Shown here one piece after another: positions 54,131 through 63,932 of a DNA stretch of 64,000 nt. Every line of letters begins with the position of its first letter. Position 1 is the stretch's first letter. The translations under genes and the position numbers were made by a program. The notes under the pieces are model-generated. The model was not told the DNA's origin. It worked only from the letters and a program-made list of their open reading frames with translations, and made no database searches. The stretch covers positions 44,186-108,185 of the forward strand of contig CANMKE010000016.1 in the NCBI GenBank assembly GCA_947498325.1, in the 5' to 3' direction. This DNA comes from an uncultured Persicobacter sp. (GTDB taxonomy: Bacteria > Bacteroidota > Bacteroidia > Cytophagales > Cyclobacteriaceae).

Positions 54131-55189
54131 ATGATGAAATTTCTAATGGGCTGTGCAGCAGCATTGCTGATGGTCTCTTGCAGTTCAAAAGCAGATCACA
54201 CAAAAACAGCAACGCCACAGGTGGTAAAGGCGCTCCGTTTTGGGCAGCAACCGACGGAAGAAAGGCAGGTTTATACTGGGGTTTCCATTCCTCATAAATC
54301 TGTCGAACTGTCCTTTAGGGTAAGTGGCCCCTTGGTGGGATTCGATCTTGAAGAAGGGCAGTATGTCAGCAAAGGCGCTTTTTTGGGGCAAATAGACACC
54401 CGAGATTTCGAGACGGCACTCCGTAAGGCAGAAGCCAATTTTAACCAGTATAAGGCTGCCTGGGAACGGGCGGAAAGACTGTTTCAAAAGAATAATGTTT
54501 CGCAGCAGCAATATGATTTGGCAAGAGCACAGTTTCAGACCGCTTCCGCCAATTTGAAGGAAGCCGAATATGCGCTGAAAGATACCCGCCTTCTTGCCCC
54601 ATTTTCTGGCTATGTAAAGACGGTGAATGTCGAAAAAGGGCAGCACGTCAACGCAAGGCAAACGGTGATTACTTTCTTGGATTTATCGAAGGTGAAGGTA
54701 CGATGTGCCATTCCTGAATCCCTGGCGATGAATCCTTCAGAGATTGAACAGGTGGAGGTGCGTTTTGAAGGCTTTGAGGCGCATCCCTTTCAGGCGACCG
54801 TCAAAGAAATTGGGCGTGATGCCGACCATCTGAAATATGCTTATCCCATGATTTTGGAGATTGACAAACCAGATGCTTCCCTGATCGGGGGGATGGCCGC
54901 CGAGGTGGAGGTTTATCTTCATGCCCCAAAAGATACGGGGGTGTTGTTGCCTTCTACGGCAGTACTTGGGCACCCCAATGGAGAGCAGTTTTTTTGGGGA
55001 GTGAAAGATTTACAGGGGCCGTTGGTTAAAGTGCCTGTTAAGCTCGGAGCCATGAAAAATAACGACTGGCTGACGGTTTATCCAGAAGAGAGCGACTGCG
55101 AATGGGCGGTTTCTGCGGGTGGTATTTACCTTCATGCAGGGCAATTTGTGCGCGTAAAGAAGGAAGTCAGAAACTTATCAATGAAGTAA
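54131..55189 (+). CDS. RND efflux periplasmic adaptor (membrane fusion) lipoprotein
   Basis: A 352-residue adaptor with lipobox MVSCSSKA (Cys17). The first beta-barrel/lipoyl piece starts near residue 50 (GVSIPHKSVELSFRVSGPLVGFDLEEGQYV); the coiled hairpin spans ~90-145 (WERAERLFQKNNVSQQQYDLA); the lipoyl return and beta-barrel follow. It couples the permease downstream to TolC. A second ATG three bases on is possible. It heads an operon of three pump genes with 7 nt to the permease. Confidence 0.9.
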   Translation: MMKFLMGCAAALLMVSCSSKADHTKTATPQVVKALRFGQQPTEERQVYTGVSIPHKSVELSFRVSGPLVGFDLEEGQYVSKGAFLGQIDTRDFETALRKAEANFNQYKAAWERAERLFQKNNVSQQQYDLARAQFQTASANLKEAEYALKDTRLLAPFSGYVKTVNVEKGQHVNARQTVITFLDLSKVKVRCAIPESLAMNPSEIEQVEVRFEGFEAHPFQATVKEIGRDADHLKYAYPMILEIDKPDASLIGGMAAEVEVYLHAPKDTGVLLPSTAVLGHPNGEQFFWGVKDLQGPLVKVPVKLGAMKNNDWLTVYPEESDCEWAVSAGGIYLHAGQFVRVKKEVRNLSMK

Positions 55190-55196
55190 GGAGCCG

Positions 55197-58100
55197 ATGA
55201 AACTGACCAAATTTACTTTAGAAAATAAACCCTTCAGTTGGTTTGCCCTCGCATTGGTATTTTTCGGAGGCATTTTCGCTTACCTAAATATCGGCAAACT
55301 TGAGGATGCCCCATTTACCATTAAGCAGGCGATAGTCCTGACAAGCTACCCTGGAGCATCGGCGGAAGAGGTGGAGGAGCAGGTAACCGATAAGCTCGAA
55401 GAAGCGATTCAGTCTATGGGGGAATTGGATTATGTGAAGTCTGATAATCGCCCTGGTGTATCGAAAATTACCGTCAATTTAAAACGTGAAGTCAAGCAAA
55501 AAGACCTGGAGCAAATCTGGGACAAACTAAGGCGTAAGGTGGGGGATGCGCAGGCACAGTTGCCCACCGCTGCGGGGCCCTCTATTGTCAATGATGATTT
55601 TGCAGATGTCCTTGGCGTCTTCTATGGGATTTATGGGGATGGTTTTACGTACCATGAGCTCAATAAATATGCGGATGAGATTAAGAAGGAAATCCTGCAG
55701 GTGCCGAATGTTGCGAAGGTGAAATTGTTTGGCAAGCCCGTGGAAAGTGTGGACATCAACCTGTCGTACAGTACCATGACGGAGCTTGGCATTTCGATGG
55801 CTTCGGTGGTGAAGGCCCTAAATCAGCAAAATCAGTTGGTCAATAGTGGGTATGTTAATACGCCCACATCGCAAATGCGCATTCAGGTTTCGGGTGATTT
55901 TTCCGACCTCAATACACTGGAGCACTTTTTGGTTACTGCCGACAATGGGGACCAGATTCGCCTGAAAGATTTTGCAACGGTCACGATGGGCTACCAGACT
56001 CCCTATACCTCGAAAATGAAAATTCAGGGGATGCCCGCTATTGGCGTGGCAATTTCAACCGTGGATGGTGCCAATGTGGTGGACATGTCGCAGCTGGTGC
56101 GTAACCGTCTGGCCACCATTGCCACGAAACTTCCCGCAGGACTGAAGATAAAAAACATCTATGATCAGGGGCAAGCCTCGCAGGAAGCCAACGACGGTTT
56201 TGTGATCAACCTGCTGGCATCAGTTGGCGTGGTGATCATTATTTTGCTCTTTTTTATTGGGCTGAAAAATGGCATTTTGGTAGGGTCAGGGCTGATTTTC
56301 TCCATATTGGGCACCCTGATACTCATGCTTGTTACTGGGCTGAACATGGAGCGGGTATCTCTTGCGGCACTAATTATTGCCATGGGAATGCTTGTCGATA
56401 ACTCCATTGTGGTTGTGGAAGCCGTGCTGATGGCCATGAAAAAAGGGGCGACCAAGGCGGAGGCGATCCAGAAAGCGGTGGCAGCATCCTGGTGGCCACT
56501 GCTCGGGGCAACCATCATTGCGGTGCTGACCTTTCTGCCGATACGAATTTCACCTGACTCCACTGGCGAGTATTTGTCGTCCTTGTTTTCGGTCATTGCC
56601 ATTTCGCTATCGCTGAGCTGGATTTTTGCCCTGACCCAAACGCCGCTGGTGCTGGATGCTTTCGTCAAGGATAAAAAGGACGATGCCGAGGAGCAGACCG
56701 ATCCCTATGGAGGTCAGTTTTATCATCGCTTCAGGCTGGTGCTCAATTATTGTATCAGTAAGAAATATCAAAGCGCCCTGTTGATCGCCTTGCTTTTCCT
56801 GACTTCAATTTTCAGTATGCGCTTCCTGACCGTCATTTTTATGCCTGATTTGCAGAAAAACATGTTCAAGGTGAATGTCTTTTTGCCGGAAGGGGCAAGA
56901 ATTGGCTATGCTGAAGAACGCGCAGATGAGCTCTTTGAGTGGCTGGAAGATCAGCCCGAGGTTCGTGAAGTAACAACGACGATCGGCATGACGCCCCCGC
57001 GGTATTTCCTGGCCTCCACGGCATATGGTCCGCAGTCGAATGTGATACATTTTATCGTTGAATGTGAAGATTTTGAAGGCGCCGAAAAGGTGCTCGGCAG
57101 GGTCGAAAATCAGAAAGCATCCCTTTGGCCTGATTTGTTTGTCAGACCAGAATATTTCTCCGTCATGACACCCCTCGAAGCCAAAGTGGAGGGCCGTTTC
57201 ATGGGGCCAGACATGGCCGTGCTCGACTCCCTCTGTTTGCAGGCCCAACATATTGCACAGCAAAGCAACAAGGCAAGGCATATACGCTCAAGCTGGTGGA
57301 ATATGGCGCCCAAATGGGTGGCAGAGTACTCGCCCAACAAAGCAGGACGGTCGGCGGTGGTCCGTTCAGATGTTTCAAATTCTTTTCAGATGATGAGCAA
57401 CGGCTTGCCTGTGGGGGTGTACCGTGATGGGATTGACCTGAAGCCGCTTGTGCTGAAAACGGATACCGAAGAGGTGACGGATATGGACAAAATAGCCAAT
57501 ATGCAGGTGCTCGCTGGGGTGAAAAATGTGCCCCTACAGCAGGTGGTTGCTGACTTGCACCTTGATTTTGAGTATCCGCTGATTCAGACCTACAACCGAA
57601 AAAGGGCCATGTCGGTGATGGTGGACCCCGTGGAAGGGGTTACCACTGGGCAGTTGTGGAACGAAATTGGGCCCGAGATTCAGAAAATGAAGTTGCCCGA
57701 AGGCTATTCCTTTATGTGGGATGCGGAGAAAAAAAATCAGTCAGATGCAGTTTCGGCAATCCTGACCTTTTTTCCGCTGGCATTTTTACTCATCATCGCC
57801 ATTCTGATCGCCCTCTTCGGGGATTACAAACAGCCCCTGATTGTAACGATCATGTTGCCGCTGTCGATCATCGGGATGATCTACGGCTTAATCCTGACGG
57901 GCAAGGCCTTCGACTTTATGAGTTTCATTGGCTGGATTGGGCTTCTTGGCATGATCATCAAGAATGTGATTGTCTTACTCGATGAAGCCAATATCCTCAC
58001 CAAAGCAGGGGAGTCCCGACAGACGGCCATTGTGGAAGCGGCCATCTCCAGGATGCGCCCCGTACTGATGGCGGCCATCACGACGATGTTCGGGATGGTT

Positions 58101-58235
58101 CCACTGATTCCCGATGCCGTTTTCGGCTCGATGTCAGTATCGATCATCTTTGGGCTGGGTTTTGCCACCTTTCTGACCTTGTTGGCGGTGCCTGTTTTCT
58201 ATGCCATATTTTACCAGATTAAAGTTGAGGGTTAA
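55197..58235 (+). CDS. RND efflux permease (HAE1/AcrB superfamily)
   Basis: A 1012-residue inner-membrane proton-driven pump with 12 TM helices and two porter halves. The TM4 relay motif is GMLVDNSIVVVEAV with Asp401 (equivalent of AcrB Asp407). The second half has the mirror motif GLLGMIIKNVIVLLDEAN. It lies between its adaptor (7 nt upstream) and TolC (1 nt downstream). The substrate could be a drug, solvent or bile-like compound; no metal-binding residues such as those of CusA were noticed. Confidence 0.95.
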   Translation: MKLTKFTLENKPFSWFALALVFFGGIFAYLNIGKLEDAPFTIKQAIVLTSYPGASAEEVEEQVTDKLEEAIQSMGELDYVKSDNRPGVSKITVNLKREVKQKDLEQIWDKLRRKVGDAQAQLPTAAGPSIVNDDFADVLGVFYGIYGDGFTYHELNKYADEIKKEILQVPNVAKVKLFGKPVESVDINLSYSTMTELGISMASVVKALNQQNQLVNSGYVNTPTSQMRIQVSGDFSDLNTLEHFLVTADNGDQIRLKDFATVTMGYQTPYTSKMKIQGMPAIGVAISTVDGANVVDMSQLVRNRLATIATKLPAGLKIKNIYDQGQASQEANDGFVINLLASVGVVIIILLFFIGLKNGILVGSGLIFSILGTLILMLVTGLNMERVSLAALIIAMGMLVDNSIVVVEAVLMAMKKGATKAEAIQKAVAASWWPLLGATIIAVLTFLPIRISPDSTGEYLSSLFSVIAISLSLSWIFALTQTPLVLDAFVKDKKDDAEEQTDPYGGQFYHRFRLVLNYCISKKYQSALLIALLFLTSIFSMRFLTVIFMPDLQKNMFKVNVFLPEGARIGYAEERADELFEWLEDQPEVREVTTTIGMTPPRYFLASTAYGPQSNVIHFIVECEDFEGAEKVLGRVENQKASLWPDLFVRPEYFSVMTPLEAKVEGRFMGPDMAVLDSLCLQAQHIAQQSNKARHIRSSWWNMAPKWVAEYSPNKAGRSAVVRSDVSNSFQMMSNGLPVGVYRDGIDLKPLVLKTDTEEVTDMDKIANMQVLAGVKNVPLQQVVADLHLDFEYPLIQTYNRKRAMSVMVDPVEGVTTGQLWNEIGPEIQKMKLPEGYSFMWDAEKKNQSDAVSAILTFFPLAFLLIIAILIALFGDYKQPLIVTIMLPLSIIGMIYGLILTGKAFDFMSFIGWIGLLGMIIKNVIVLLDEANILTKAGESRQTAIVEAAISRMRPVLMAAITTMFGMVPLIPDAVFGSMSVSIIFGLGFATFLTLLAVPVFYAIFYQIKVEG

Positions 58236-58236
58236 A

Positions 58237-59544
58237 ATGAAAAATTTCAGGATAATATACAGGCTGGCAGGAATGCTCAGCGCAATGGGATTCGTAATCC
58301 TTCCCTCCTTCGGGCAGTCGGATCGCCTTTTGGAACAATATCGGAAGGAAGCCATTGCCCATGAACAACAGGTGAAAATGGCGGAAAATGAGGTGAAAAT
58401 GGCCAATGAAGCCTACCGCATCACCATCTCCAATATGCTGCCTCAGGTAACGGCGAGTGGCGATGCCACCTATGTTCAGCACCCTGCACAACTCACCCTG
58501 CCCGATGGCATGGGGGACCTTTCTGGGCAGGTGATTCAGGGGGCGGCGAACTATCAGTATGGAGCGTATGCCGACGCGCGGCAGTCGATCTACCACGGGC
58601 ATGGTCAGCAAAATCAAAAGAAAAAAGCGATGGTCAATAAGGCCATTGCTGAAGATCAGTTCTCTTTAACAAAAACGGAAGTTACGCTGGCGACCGATAT
58701 GCTGTACTGGCGAACGGTCGCACAGCGGGAGGTGTATCATGCGATGGTGGATTACCGTGATGGTATGCGGGAAATTACCGAGGTGGTCCGCAGCAGGGTG
58801 GAAGCCGGCAATAGCCTGCGCAACGATCTGCTGATGGCGCAGGTGCGGCTCAATAAAGCAGAACTGGCGGTGGTACAGGCGGAAAATAATTATAATGTAA
58901 CTAAAATGTCGCTGAACAGGGTGCTGGGGCGCCCGCTGAATGACACCACCATTATTTCAGATTCCCTTTCGGTGAAGGAGGAATATGACAACCTCAACGA
59001 GGCCACCGTGCGTGCCGAAATGTTGATTGCTGAGAAGCAAATCAGCCTGGCAGAATTTGAGCTGAAGATTGTAAATGGGAAGTACGGGCCAAAGCTCGAT
59101 GCCACCATGCTGGGCATGTATTCTTCGCCAGGCTATAATTTTGCCCCTGGTGCCGTGCCTAATTATCGGGCAGGCTTTACCTTTTCCATGCCCTTGTACT
59201 GGGGCTCGATGCGGAAGCGGGAAAATCAGCTGGCGAAGCTGGAAATTCAGAATGCACAACTGGCTTATGAGCGGACGGCCGAACTGATGAACCTTCAGCA
59301 GGAACAGCAATTCCTCGCGTGGCGGAACAGCCTTCAGGAGACCGATCTTGCGGGGCAGTCGGTGGCCAAGGCCAAAGAAAATGCCGACCTGATGAACGAC
59401 CAATATGAAGAGGGGATGGTTTCGGTGCTGGAGGTCGTGGATGCCCAGCTTTATTACGAGGATGCGCTGGTTGATTTCATCAAAACAAAGCTGAAAGCAA
59501 AAGTGGAGTACACCCATTATATTCGGGCAATCGGACTGATCTAA
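58237..59544 (+). CDS. TolC-family outer membrane protein of the RND operon
   Basis: A 435-residue outer-membrane channel with signal peptide to about residue 27 (ILPSFGQ). Two OEP repeats with long helices and a C-terminal coil (LEVVDAQLYYEDALVDFIKTKLK) typify TolC relatives. ATG 58237 lies 1 nt after the permease stop; the longer frame overlapping the permease was rejected. It completes the tripartite pump. Confidence 0.9.
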   Translation: MKNFRIIYRLAGMLSAMGFVILPSFGQSDRLLEQYRKEAIAHEQQVKMAENEVKMANEAYRITISNMLPQVTASGDATYVQHPAQLTLPDGMGDLSGQVIQGAANYQYGAYADARQSIYHGHGQQNQKKKAMVNKAIAEDQFSLTKTEVTLATDMLYWRTVAQREVYHAMVDYRDGMREITEVVRSRVEAGNSLRNDLLMAQVRLNKAELAVVQAENNYNVTKMSLNRVLGRPLNDTTIISDSLSVKEEYDNLNEATVRAEMLIAEKQISLAEFELKIVNGKYGPKLDATMLGMYSSPGYNFAPGAVPNYRAGFTFSMPLYWGSMRKRENQLAKLEIQNAQLAYERTAELMNLQQEQQFLAWRNSLQETDLAGQSVAKAKENADLMNDQYEEGMVSVLEVVDAQLYYEDALVDFIKTKLKAKVEYTHYIRAIGLI

Positions 59545-59711
59545 TCAGTGCCCCACACCCATAAAGGACCCTCATTTTGCCCTCACATTTAAGCGGTCTA
59601 CTATAAGCTGATCTGCTCCGTTTCGGCCAATAGTTGCGCCCCTTCTTATAGCTTCAACCTGTGGACTCATCTGATGATCAGATGCAAACCCTTCATTTTT
59701 TGCCCCAAAAT

Positions 59712-59768
59712 AAAGGATGGCAGGCAAGTGTGCCCAAACGCTGGCCGCCATCCTTTTCCTTTTTTTGA
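59712..59768 (+). terminator. Terminator or attenuator between pump and two-component genes
   Basis: Ten-base-pair stem AAAGGATGGC (59712-59721) / GCCATCCTTT (59746-59755) with a 24-nt loop, then a T-rich run. It lies inside the longest open frame of the kinase, which argues against the far upstream start and for one at 59779 or later. Confidence 0.72.
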
Positions 59769-59802
59769 TTTTCATTTGATGTTGCTTTATCTATATTTAG
59801 TC

Positions 59803-60834
59803 ATGTATATTATTTATCGCAAAAAAAGCAGCGCCCTTTTTTTGAGCTTTTTGGTCTCGGTGATGGTGACCCTGCTGGTATTTCCCACAGTGGATGACTC
59901 CTTCACGCTGGCCAATGCACTGACCAACTGGATCACCTATGTGTATTTGTTGTACTTTAATTTTACCGTATATATTTCCCTGAAAATCGATACTTTCGGT
60001 AACAGTATCATGCCCTGGGAAACCTTTCAGCACCGCCGGACGGTCATTGAGCTCGGGGCGATCTTTGTGCTTACACTCATCTTTTTCTACATTACCAATA
60101 TTTGTGTGGGGCTGATGTACAATTTTGAAAATCCCTTCGCCTTCAAACAAAAAAGCCTGCTGGTGGGCGGCCTCAGCAGCCTGATCCTGATCTTCCTGAT
60201 GGGATTCCTGATCTCTCAGGATTTCCTCTATAACTGGCAAAAAAGTCAGCAGGATGTTAAGGAACTCAAGCAGCAAAAGCTTGAAGCGGATTACCGTGTG
60301 TTGCAGGGGCAAATGAACCCGCACTTTCTTTTCAACAGCCTCAATGTGCTGGTCTCTGAAATTGACCATGATCCCGCACAGGCGAAAATCTTCGCCCTGA
60401 ATTTGGCAAGTGTTTACCGTTATGTTTTGCAGGCCAAAGATAAAACCGTCGTTACGCTGGCGAAAGAGTGGGAGGCGGGAAAATCCTTCCTCGATCTGCA
60501 TCAGGTGCGCCTTGGAGATGGCCTGATTGTGGAGGTGGATCAGCAGCAAGGGGCAGCGCTGAAAAAACAGCTGCCGCCCTTGAGTTTACACAGCCTTTTC
60601 GAGAATTGTATTAAACATAATATCGCAACCCTGCGCAAGCCGCTGACCATCCGTGTGCAGATTACAGACGAACTGGTGGTGGTTTCGAATAATGTGCAGA
60701 AAAGCCAAAAATTACCCTCTTTCGGGATTGGGCTGGAAAGTATCCGCAATACCTATAAATTACTGAAAGTGGAGGAGCCTGTGCTCGTGGAGGCCACTGA
60801 AAACCATTTTTCCGTTACTTTACCCTTGATTTAG
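59803..60834 (+). CDS. LytS-type sensor histidine kinase
   Basis: A 343-residue kinase. Four TM helices fill residues ~8-150. A linker coil (LKQQKLEADYRVLQGQ) leads to the His_kinase domain with phospho-acceptor His in QMNPHFLFNSLN. The ATP-binding part ends in SFGIGLESIRNTYKLL. Start choice is uncertain: ATG 59803 follows the terminator with room for a promoter; ATG 59779 in frame would add eight residues. It forms an operon with the LytTR regulator (1 nt apart) and lies directly after the pump operon, which is a likely target. Confidence 0.88.
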   Translation: MYIIYRKKSSALFLSFLVSVMVTLLVFPTVDDSFTLANALTNWITYVYLLYFNFTVYISLKIDTFGNSIMPWETFQHRRTVIELGAIFVLTLIFFYITNICVGLMYNFENPFAFKQKSLLVGGLSSLILIFLMGFLISQDFLYNWQKSQQDVKELKQQKLEADYRVLQGQMNPHFLFNSLNVLVSEIDHDPAQAKIFALNLASVYRYVLQAKDKTVVTLAKEWEAGKSFLDLHQVRLGDGLIVEVDQQQGAALKKQLPPLSLHSLFENCIKHNIATLRKPLTIRVQITDELVVVSNNVQKSQKLPSFGIGLESIRNTYKLLKVEEPVLVEATENHFSVTLPLI

Positions 60835-60835
60835 T

Positions 60836-61588
60836 ATGAACATTGTCATTATTGAAGATGAAATCCCCGCTCAGCGGTTACTGAAAAAATACATTAAACT
60901 GATTCGTCCAACATGGGAGATCAGCATGGAATTGCAGTCGGTGGAAGAGGCGGTAGAGTATTTTTCTGAAGGGCATAAGCCTGACCTTGTTTTTGCTGAT
61001 ATTCAACTGACTGACGGCCTGAGCTTCGATGCTTTCGAAGCCATTACACAACCCCTGACCATCGTTTTTACCACCGCCTACGATGAATATGCCGTGCGTG
61101 CCTTTAAACTCAATAGCCTCGATTACCTCCTCAAACCTGTGGAGGTGGCGGACGTCCGCAAGGCGATTTCCCGTTTTGAAGAACAGGGGAAAGTGCTTGA
61201 GCATGGGCGTTTGCAGCAATTCATGCACGATTATCAGCAGCCTCAAAAATACCGGCAGCGGTTGTTGATTCCTGTGGCAGATGGCATGGAAGTGCTCCCA
61301 ATTGCGGAGGCCGCCCTGTTCAGGGTGCAGGAAAGGGTGGTGTATGTACAGACTTTTTCGGGGCTGGAATATCGGACAGATTTCACCCTCGACAAGCTGG
61401 AGGGGGAACTTGATCCGGGTGATTTTTTCCGGGTCAATCGTCAGCACATTGTGCATGTTGGAGCGATTCAAAAACTCGAACCTTATTTTGCAGGCAAGTG
61501 GGTATTGATTCCTGTGGGGAATAAAATTCAGCCCCTGACCATTCCGAAGGAAAAAGTCAGCAAGCTCAGGGCTTGGCTCGACCAATAG
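60836..61588 (+). CDS. LytTR-family response regulator
   Basis: A 250-residue DNA-binding regulator. The receiver (1-~120) has Asp8 region EDE, phospho-acceptor Asp55 in LVFADIQLTDG and Lys in DYLLKPV. The LytTR domain (~145-245) contains FRVNRQHIVHVGAIQKL. It starts 1 nt after the kinase stop. The pair probably controls the pump upstream or genes elsewhere; no target site was identified. Confidence 0.93.
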   Translation: MNIVIIEDEIPAQRLLKKYIKLIRPTWEISMELQSVEEAVEYFSEGHKPDLVFADIQLTDGLSFDAFEAITQPLTIVFTTAYDEYAVRAFKLNSLDYLLKPVEVADVRKAISRFEEQGKVLEHGRLQQFMHDYQQPQKYRQRLLIPVADGMEVLPIAEAALFRVQERVVYVQTFSGLEYRTDFTLDKLEGELDPGDFFRVNRQHIVHVGAIQKLEPYFAGKWVLIPVGNKIQPLTIPKEKVSKLRAWLDQ

Positions 61589-61685
61589 CGTGGTTGTTCT
61601 GCAATCGTTTACGGTAAATTATTGGTGGCTCCCCATCGATTGTGTGAATTTTCTATTATCTTCTATTTATTATTGTGAATAAACT

Positions 61686-63551
61686 ATGTTGATGATGAGA
61701 AGATACTTACTTTTTGCGATATTGGCAATTTGTTGCCTGTCGCTTTCTGCGAATGCGAAGCCGGTGATCGATCACCTCGAGCCCATGAACTGGTGGGTTG
61801 GCATGAAGAACCCCAACCTTCAATTGATGGTTCATGGAAAGGATATTTCAAGCCTTACTCCTGAGATTAACTATGAAGGGGTATCGTTGAACCGGATTAC
61901 GAAGGTCAAGAGTCCCAATTATTTATTCCTCGACCTGACCATCGCACCGCAAACCAAAGCGGGTACTTTTACCATCAAGTTTAAGAAAGGCAAGAAAGTG
62001 GTGCTGTCGCATCAATATGCCCTGTTGGATCGTGCGGAAAATTCTGCAAACCGTCAGGGATTCAACAATGCTGATGTGATTTATTTGATTACACCAGACC
62101 GTTTTGCCAATGGAAACCCTGACAACGATACCGTAAAGGGCTATAAAGATGGCCTCGACAGAGCCAACACCAACGGCCGCCATGGTGGTGATATTCAGGG
62201 GATGATGGATCACCTGGATTACATCAAAGACATGGGCTTTACGGCGATTTGGCCTCAGCCCCTTGTAGAGAATGCACAGGATCAAACCTCTTACCACGGA
62301 TATTCAATCACCGATTTTTATCATATCGACCCACGATTCGGGAGCAATGAACAATATAAAGCACTGTCTGCTGAAGTGCATAAAAAAGGCATGAAGCTGG
62401 TGATGGATATGGTGTTTAACCATTGCGGATCAGGACACTGGTGGATGAAAGATTTGCCGACCAACGACTGGCTGAACTATCAGCAGGAAGGTTTTCACCG
62501 CTGTAACCACATGAGAACCACTTCGCAGGATCCTCATGCTTCGAAATTTGACCGCCAGGAAATGGTGGGTGGTTGGTTTGATACCACCATGCCCGACCTG
62601 AATCAGAAAAACCCTTTGATGGCGCGCTACTTGATTCAGAACTCGATCTGGTGGATTGAATATGCCAATTTGAGTGGTATCCGAATGGATACTTACCCTT
62701 ATCCTGACAGTAATTTTATGGCGGAATGGACTAAAGAGGTGATGAACGAATATCCACATTTCAACATTGTGGGCGAAGAGTGGTCTGTAAATCCTGCGAT
62801 TGTTTCTTACTGGCAGAAAGATAAAGTAAATGCCAATGGCTATACGTCTTATTTGCCTTCGCTGATGGACTTCCCAATGCAGGATGCTGTGGTGCGAGCG
62901 CTAAATGAAAAACAAAAAGATAAATGGTCGGATATGTGGTTGCCACTTTACGAAATGCTGTCCAACGATTTTCTGTATCCGCACCCTGATCAATTGACGA
63001 TCTTCCCTGACAACCACGATATGTCGAGATTTTTCTCGCAGGTACACGAAGATTACAACCTGTTCAAGCTGGGTATTACGTACTTCTTGACCACCCGCGG
63101 AATCCCGCAGATTTATTATGGAACAGAAATCCTGAAAACGGCAGTAGATGATCACGGTAAAATCCGCTCTGATTTCCCTGGCGGTTGGGCTGGCGATAAA
63201 ATCAATGGCTTTACAGGCGAAGGACTGACGGCTCAGCAAAAAGATGCGCAGGCCTTTATGAAAAAAATCCTGAACTGGAGACAATCAGCGGAAGCGGTTC
63301 ATCATGGTAAAATGATCCATTTTGCACCTTATCAAGGCGTATATGTTTACTTCAGAATGCTGAATGATAAGATGGTGATGGTTGTTTTGAATAAAAATGC
63401 AGAACAAACGGAAGTTGATCTTTCAAGATTTGCCGAAGTGTTGGGCAGTGCACCACGCTCTGGTAAAGAATTGTTCAGTGGCCAGACAGTAGACCTGTCG
63501 CAAAAACTCACCGTGCCTGCCATGGCACCAATGGTGATCGACATTAATTAA
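61686..63551 (+). CDS. GH13 cyclomaltodextrinase / alpha-amylase family enzyme
   Basis: A 621-residue secreted enzyme that opens cyclomaltodextrins and cleaves malto-oligosaccharides. A signal peptide (1-~24, SLSANA) precedes an N-terminal cyclomaltodextrinase domain (~26-115, IDHLEPMNWWVGMKNPNLQLMV). The GH13 barrel has nucleophile Asp335 in GIRMDTYPY, acid/base Glu364 in VGEEWS and stabiliser Asp445 in FPDNHDM. A C-terminal beta domain ends the chain. Motifs match the Flavobacterium sp. 92 cyclomaltodextrinase closely. Other in-frame ATGs at 61692 and 61695 would leave the signal peptide intact as well. No susCD for starch lies nearby. Confidence 0.93.
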   Translation: MLMMRRYLLFAILAICCLSLSANAKPVIDHLEPMNWWVGMKNPNLQLMVHGKDISSLTPEINYEGVSLNRITKVKSPNYLFLDLTIAPQTKAGTFTIKFKKGKKVVLSHQYALLDRAENSANRQGFNNADVIYLITPDRFANGNPDNDTVKGYKDGLDRANTNGRHGGDIQGMMDHLDYIKDMGFTAIWPQPLVENAQDQTSYHGYSITDFYHIDPRFGSNEQYKALSAEVHKKGMKLVMDMVFNHCGSGHWWMKDLPTNDWLNYQQEGFHRCNHMRTTSQDPHASKFDRQEMVGGWFDTTMPDLNQKNPLMARYLIQNSIWWIEYANLSGIRMDTYPYPDSNFMAEWTKEVMNEYPHFNIVGEEWSVNPAIVSYWQKDKVNANGYTSYLPSLMDFPMQDAVVRALNEKQKDKWSDMWLPLYEMLSNDFLYPHPDQLTIFPDNHDMSRFFSQVHEDYNLFKLGITYFLTTRGIPQIYYGTEILKTAVDDHGKIRSDFPGGWAGDKINGFTGEGLTAQQKDAQAFMKKILNWRQSAEAVHHGKMIHFAPYQGVYVYFRMLNDKMVMVVLNKNAEQTEVDLSRFAEVLGSAPRSGKELFSGQTVDLSQKLTVPAMAPMVIDIN

Positions 63552-63582
63552 AGAATCCAAATTGATACGAAAGGTAATTTTG

Positions 63583-63611
63583 AGCCTCAGCATTTCGCTG
63601 GGGCTTTTTTC
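63583..63611 (+). terminator. Terminator after GH13 gene
   Basis: Stem AGCCTCAGC / GCTGGGGCT (one G-U) with a 5-nt loop and a six-T run. Confidence 0.85.
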
Positions 63612-63828
63612 TTGCGCAGTAATTTGGGCAGCCCCAATGTCATTAAGGTTTGAACGTTGCCCCGTAGCGACATTATTTTTAACGTATAGCACAAGGCTGA
63701 TTTTATAGAGTCCCTTGGATTTATTCAAATTGCTACGTGAAACATCATGAATTATGCCTTTGCGCGGTTTTATATTGTCCACAGATGACACAGATTTCCA
63801 CAGATTTTTTTAGATGGAAATTTATTTT

Positions 63829-63932
63829 GCGCCCTTTTCGGAGGTCTGTACTTTGTGGGTTATTCTCCACGGGTTTTCACCCGAGGCTAATGAAAATGTA
63901 CCTTCGGCACACCAGTCCTGAAGGGCATGCGC
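63829..63932. repeat. Folded ~105-nt block with terminal inverted arms
   Basis: Left arm GCGCCCTTTTCGGAG (63829-63843) and right arm CCTGAAGGGCATGCGC (63917-63932) are imperfectly complementary. Between them lie the hairpin CGGGT-TTTC-ACCCG (63870-63883) and a GTACC-TTC-GGCAC near-palindrome. It is not coding. The layout resembles a dispersed intergenic repeat or a small non-autonomous element. Confidence 0.45.

Noticed and set aside
59674..59802. N-terminal extension of the LytS kinase
   Set aside because: It is read through a terminator hairpin and encodes no membrane or sensor feature.
63423..63791. Minus-strand frame of 122 residues overlapping the GH13 gene end
   Set aside because: More than a third is antisense to the amylase coding sequence and its terminator; composition is not protein-like.
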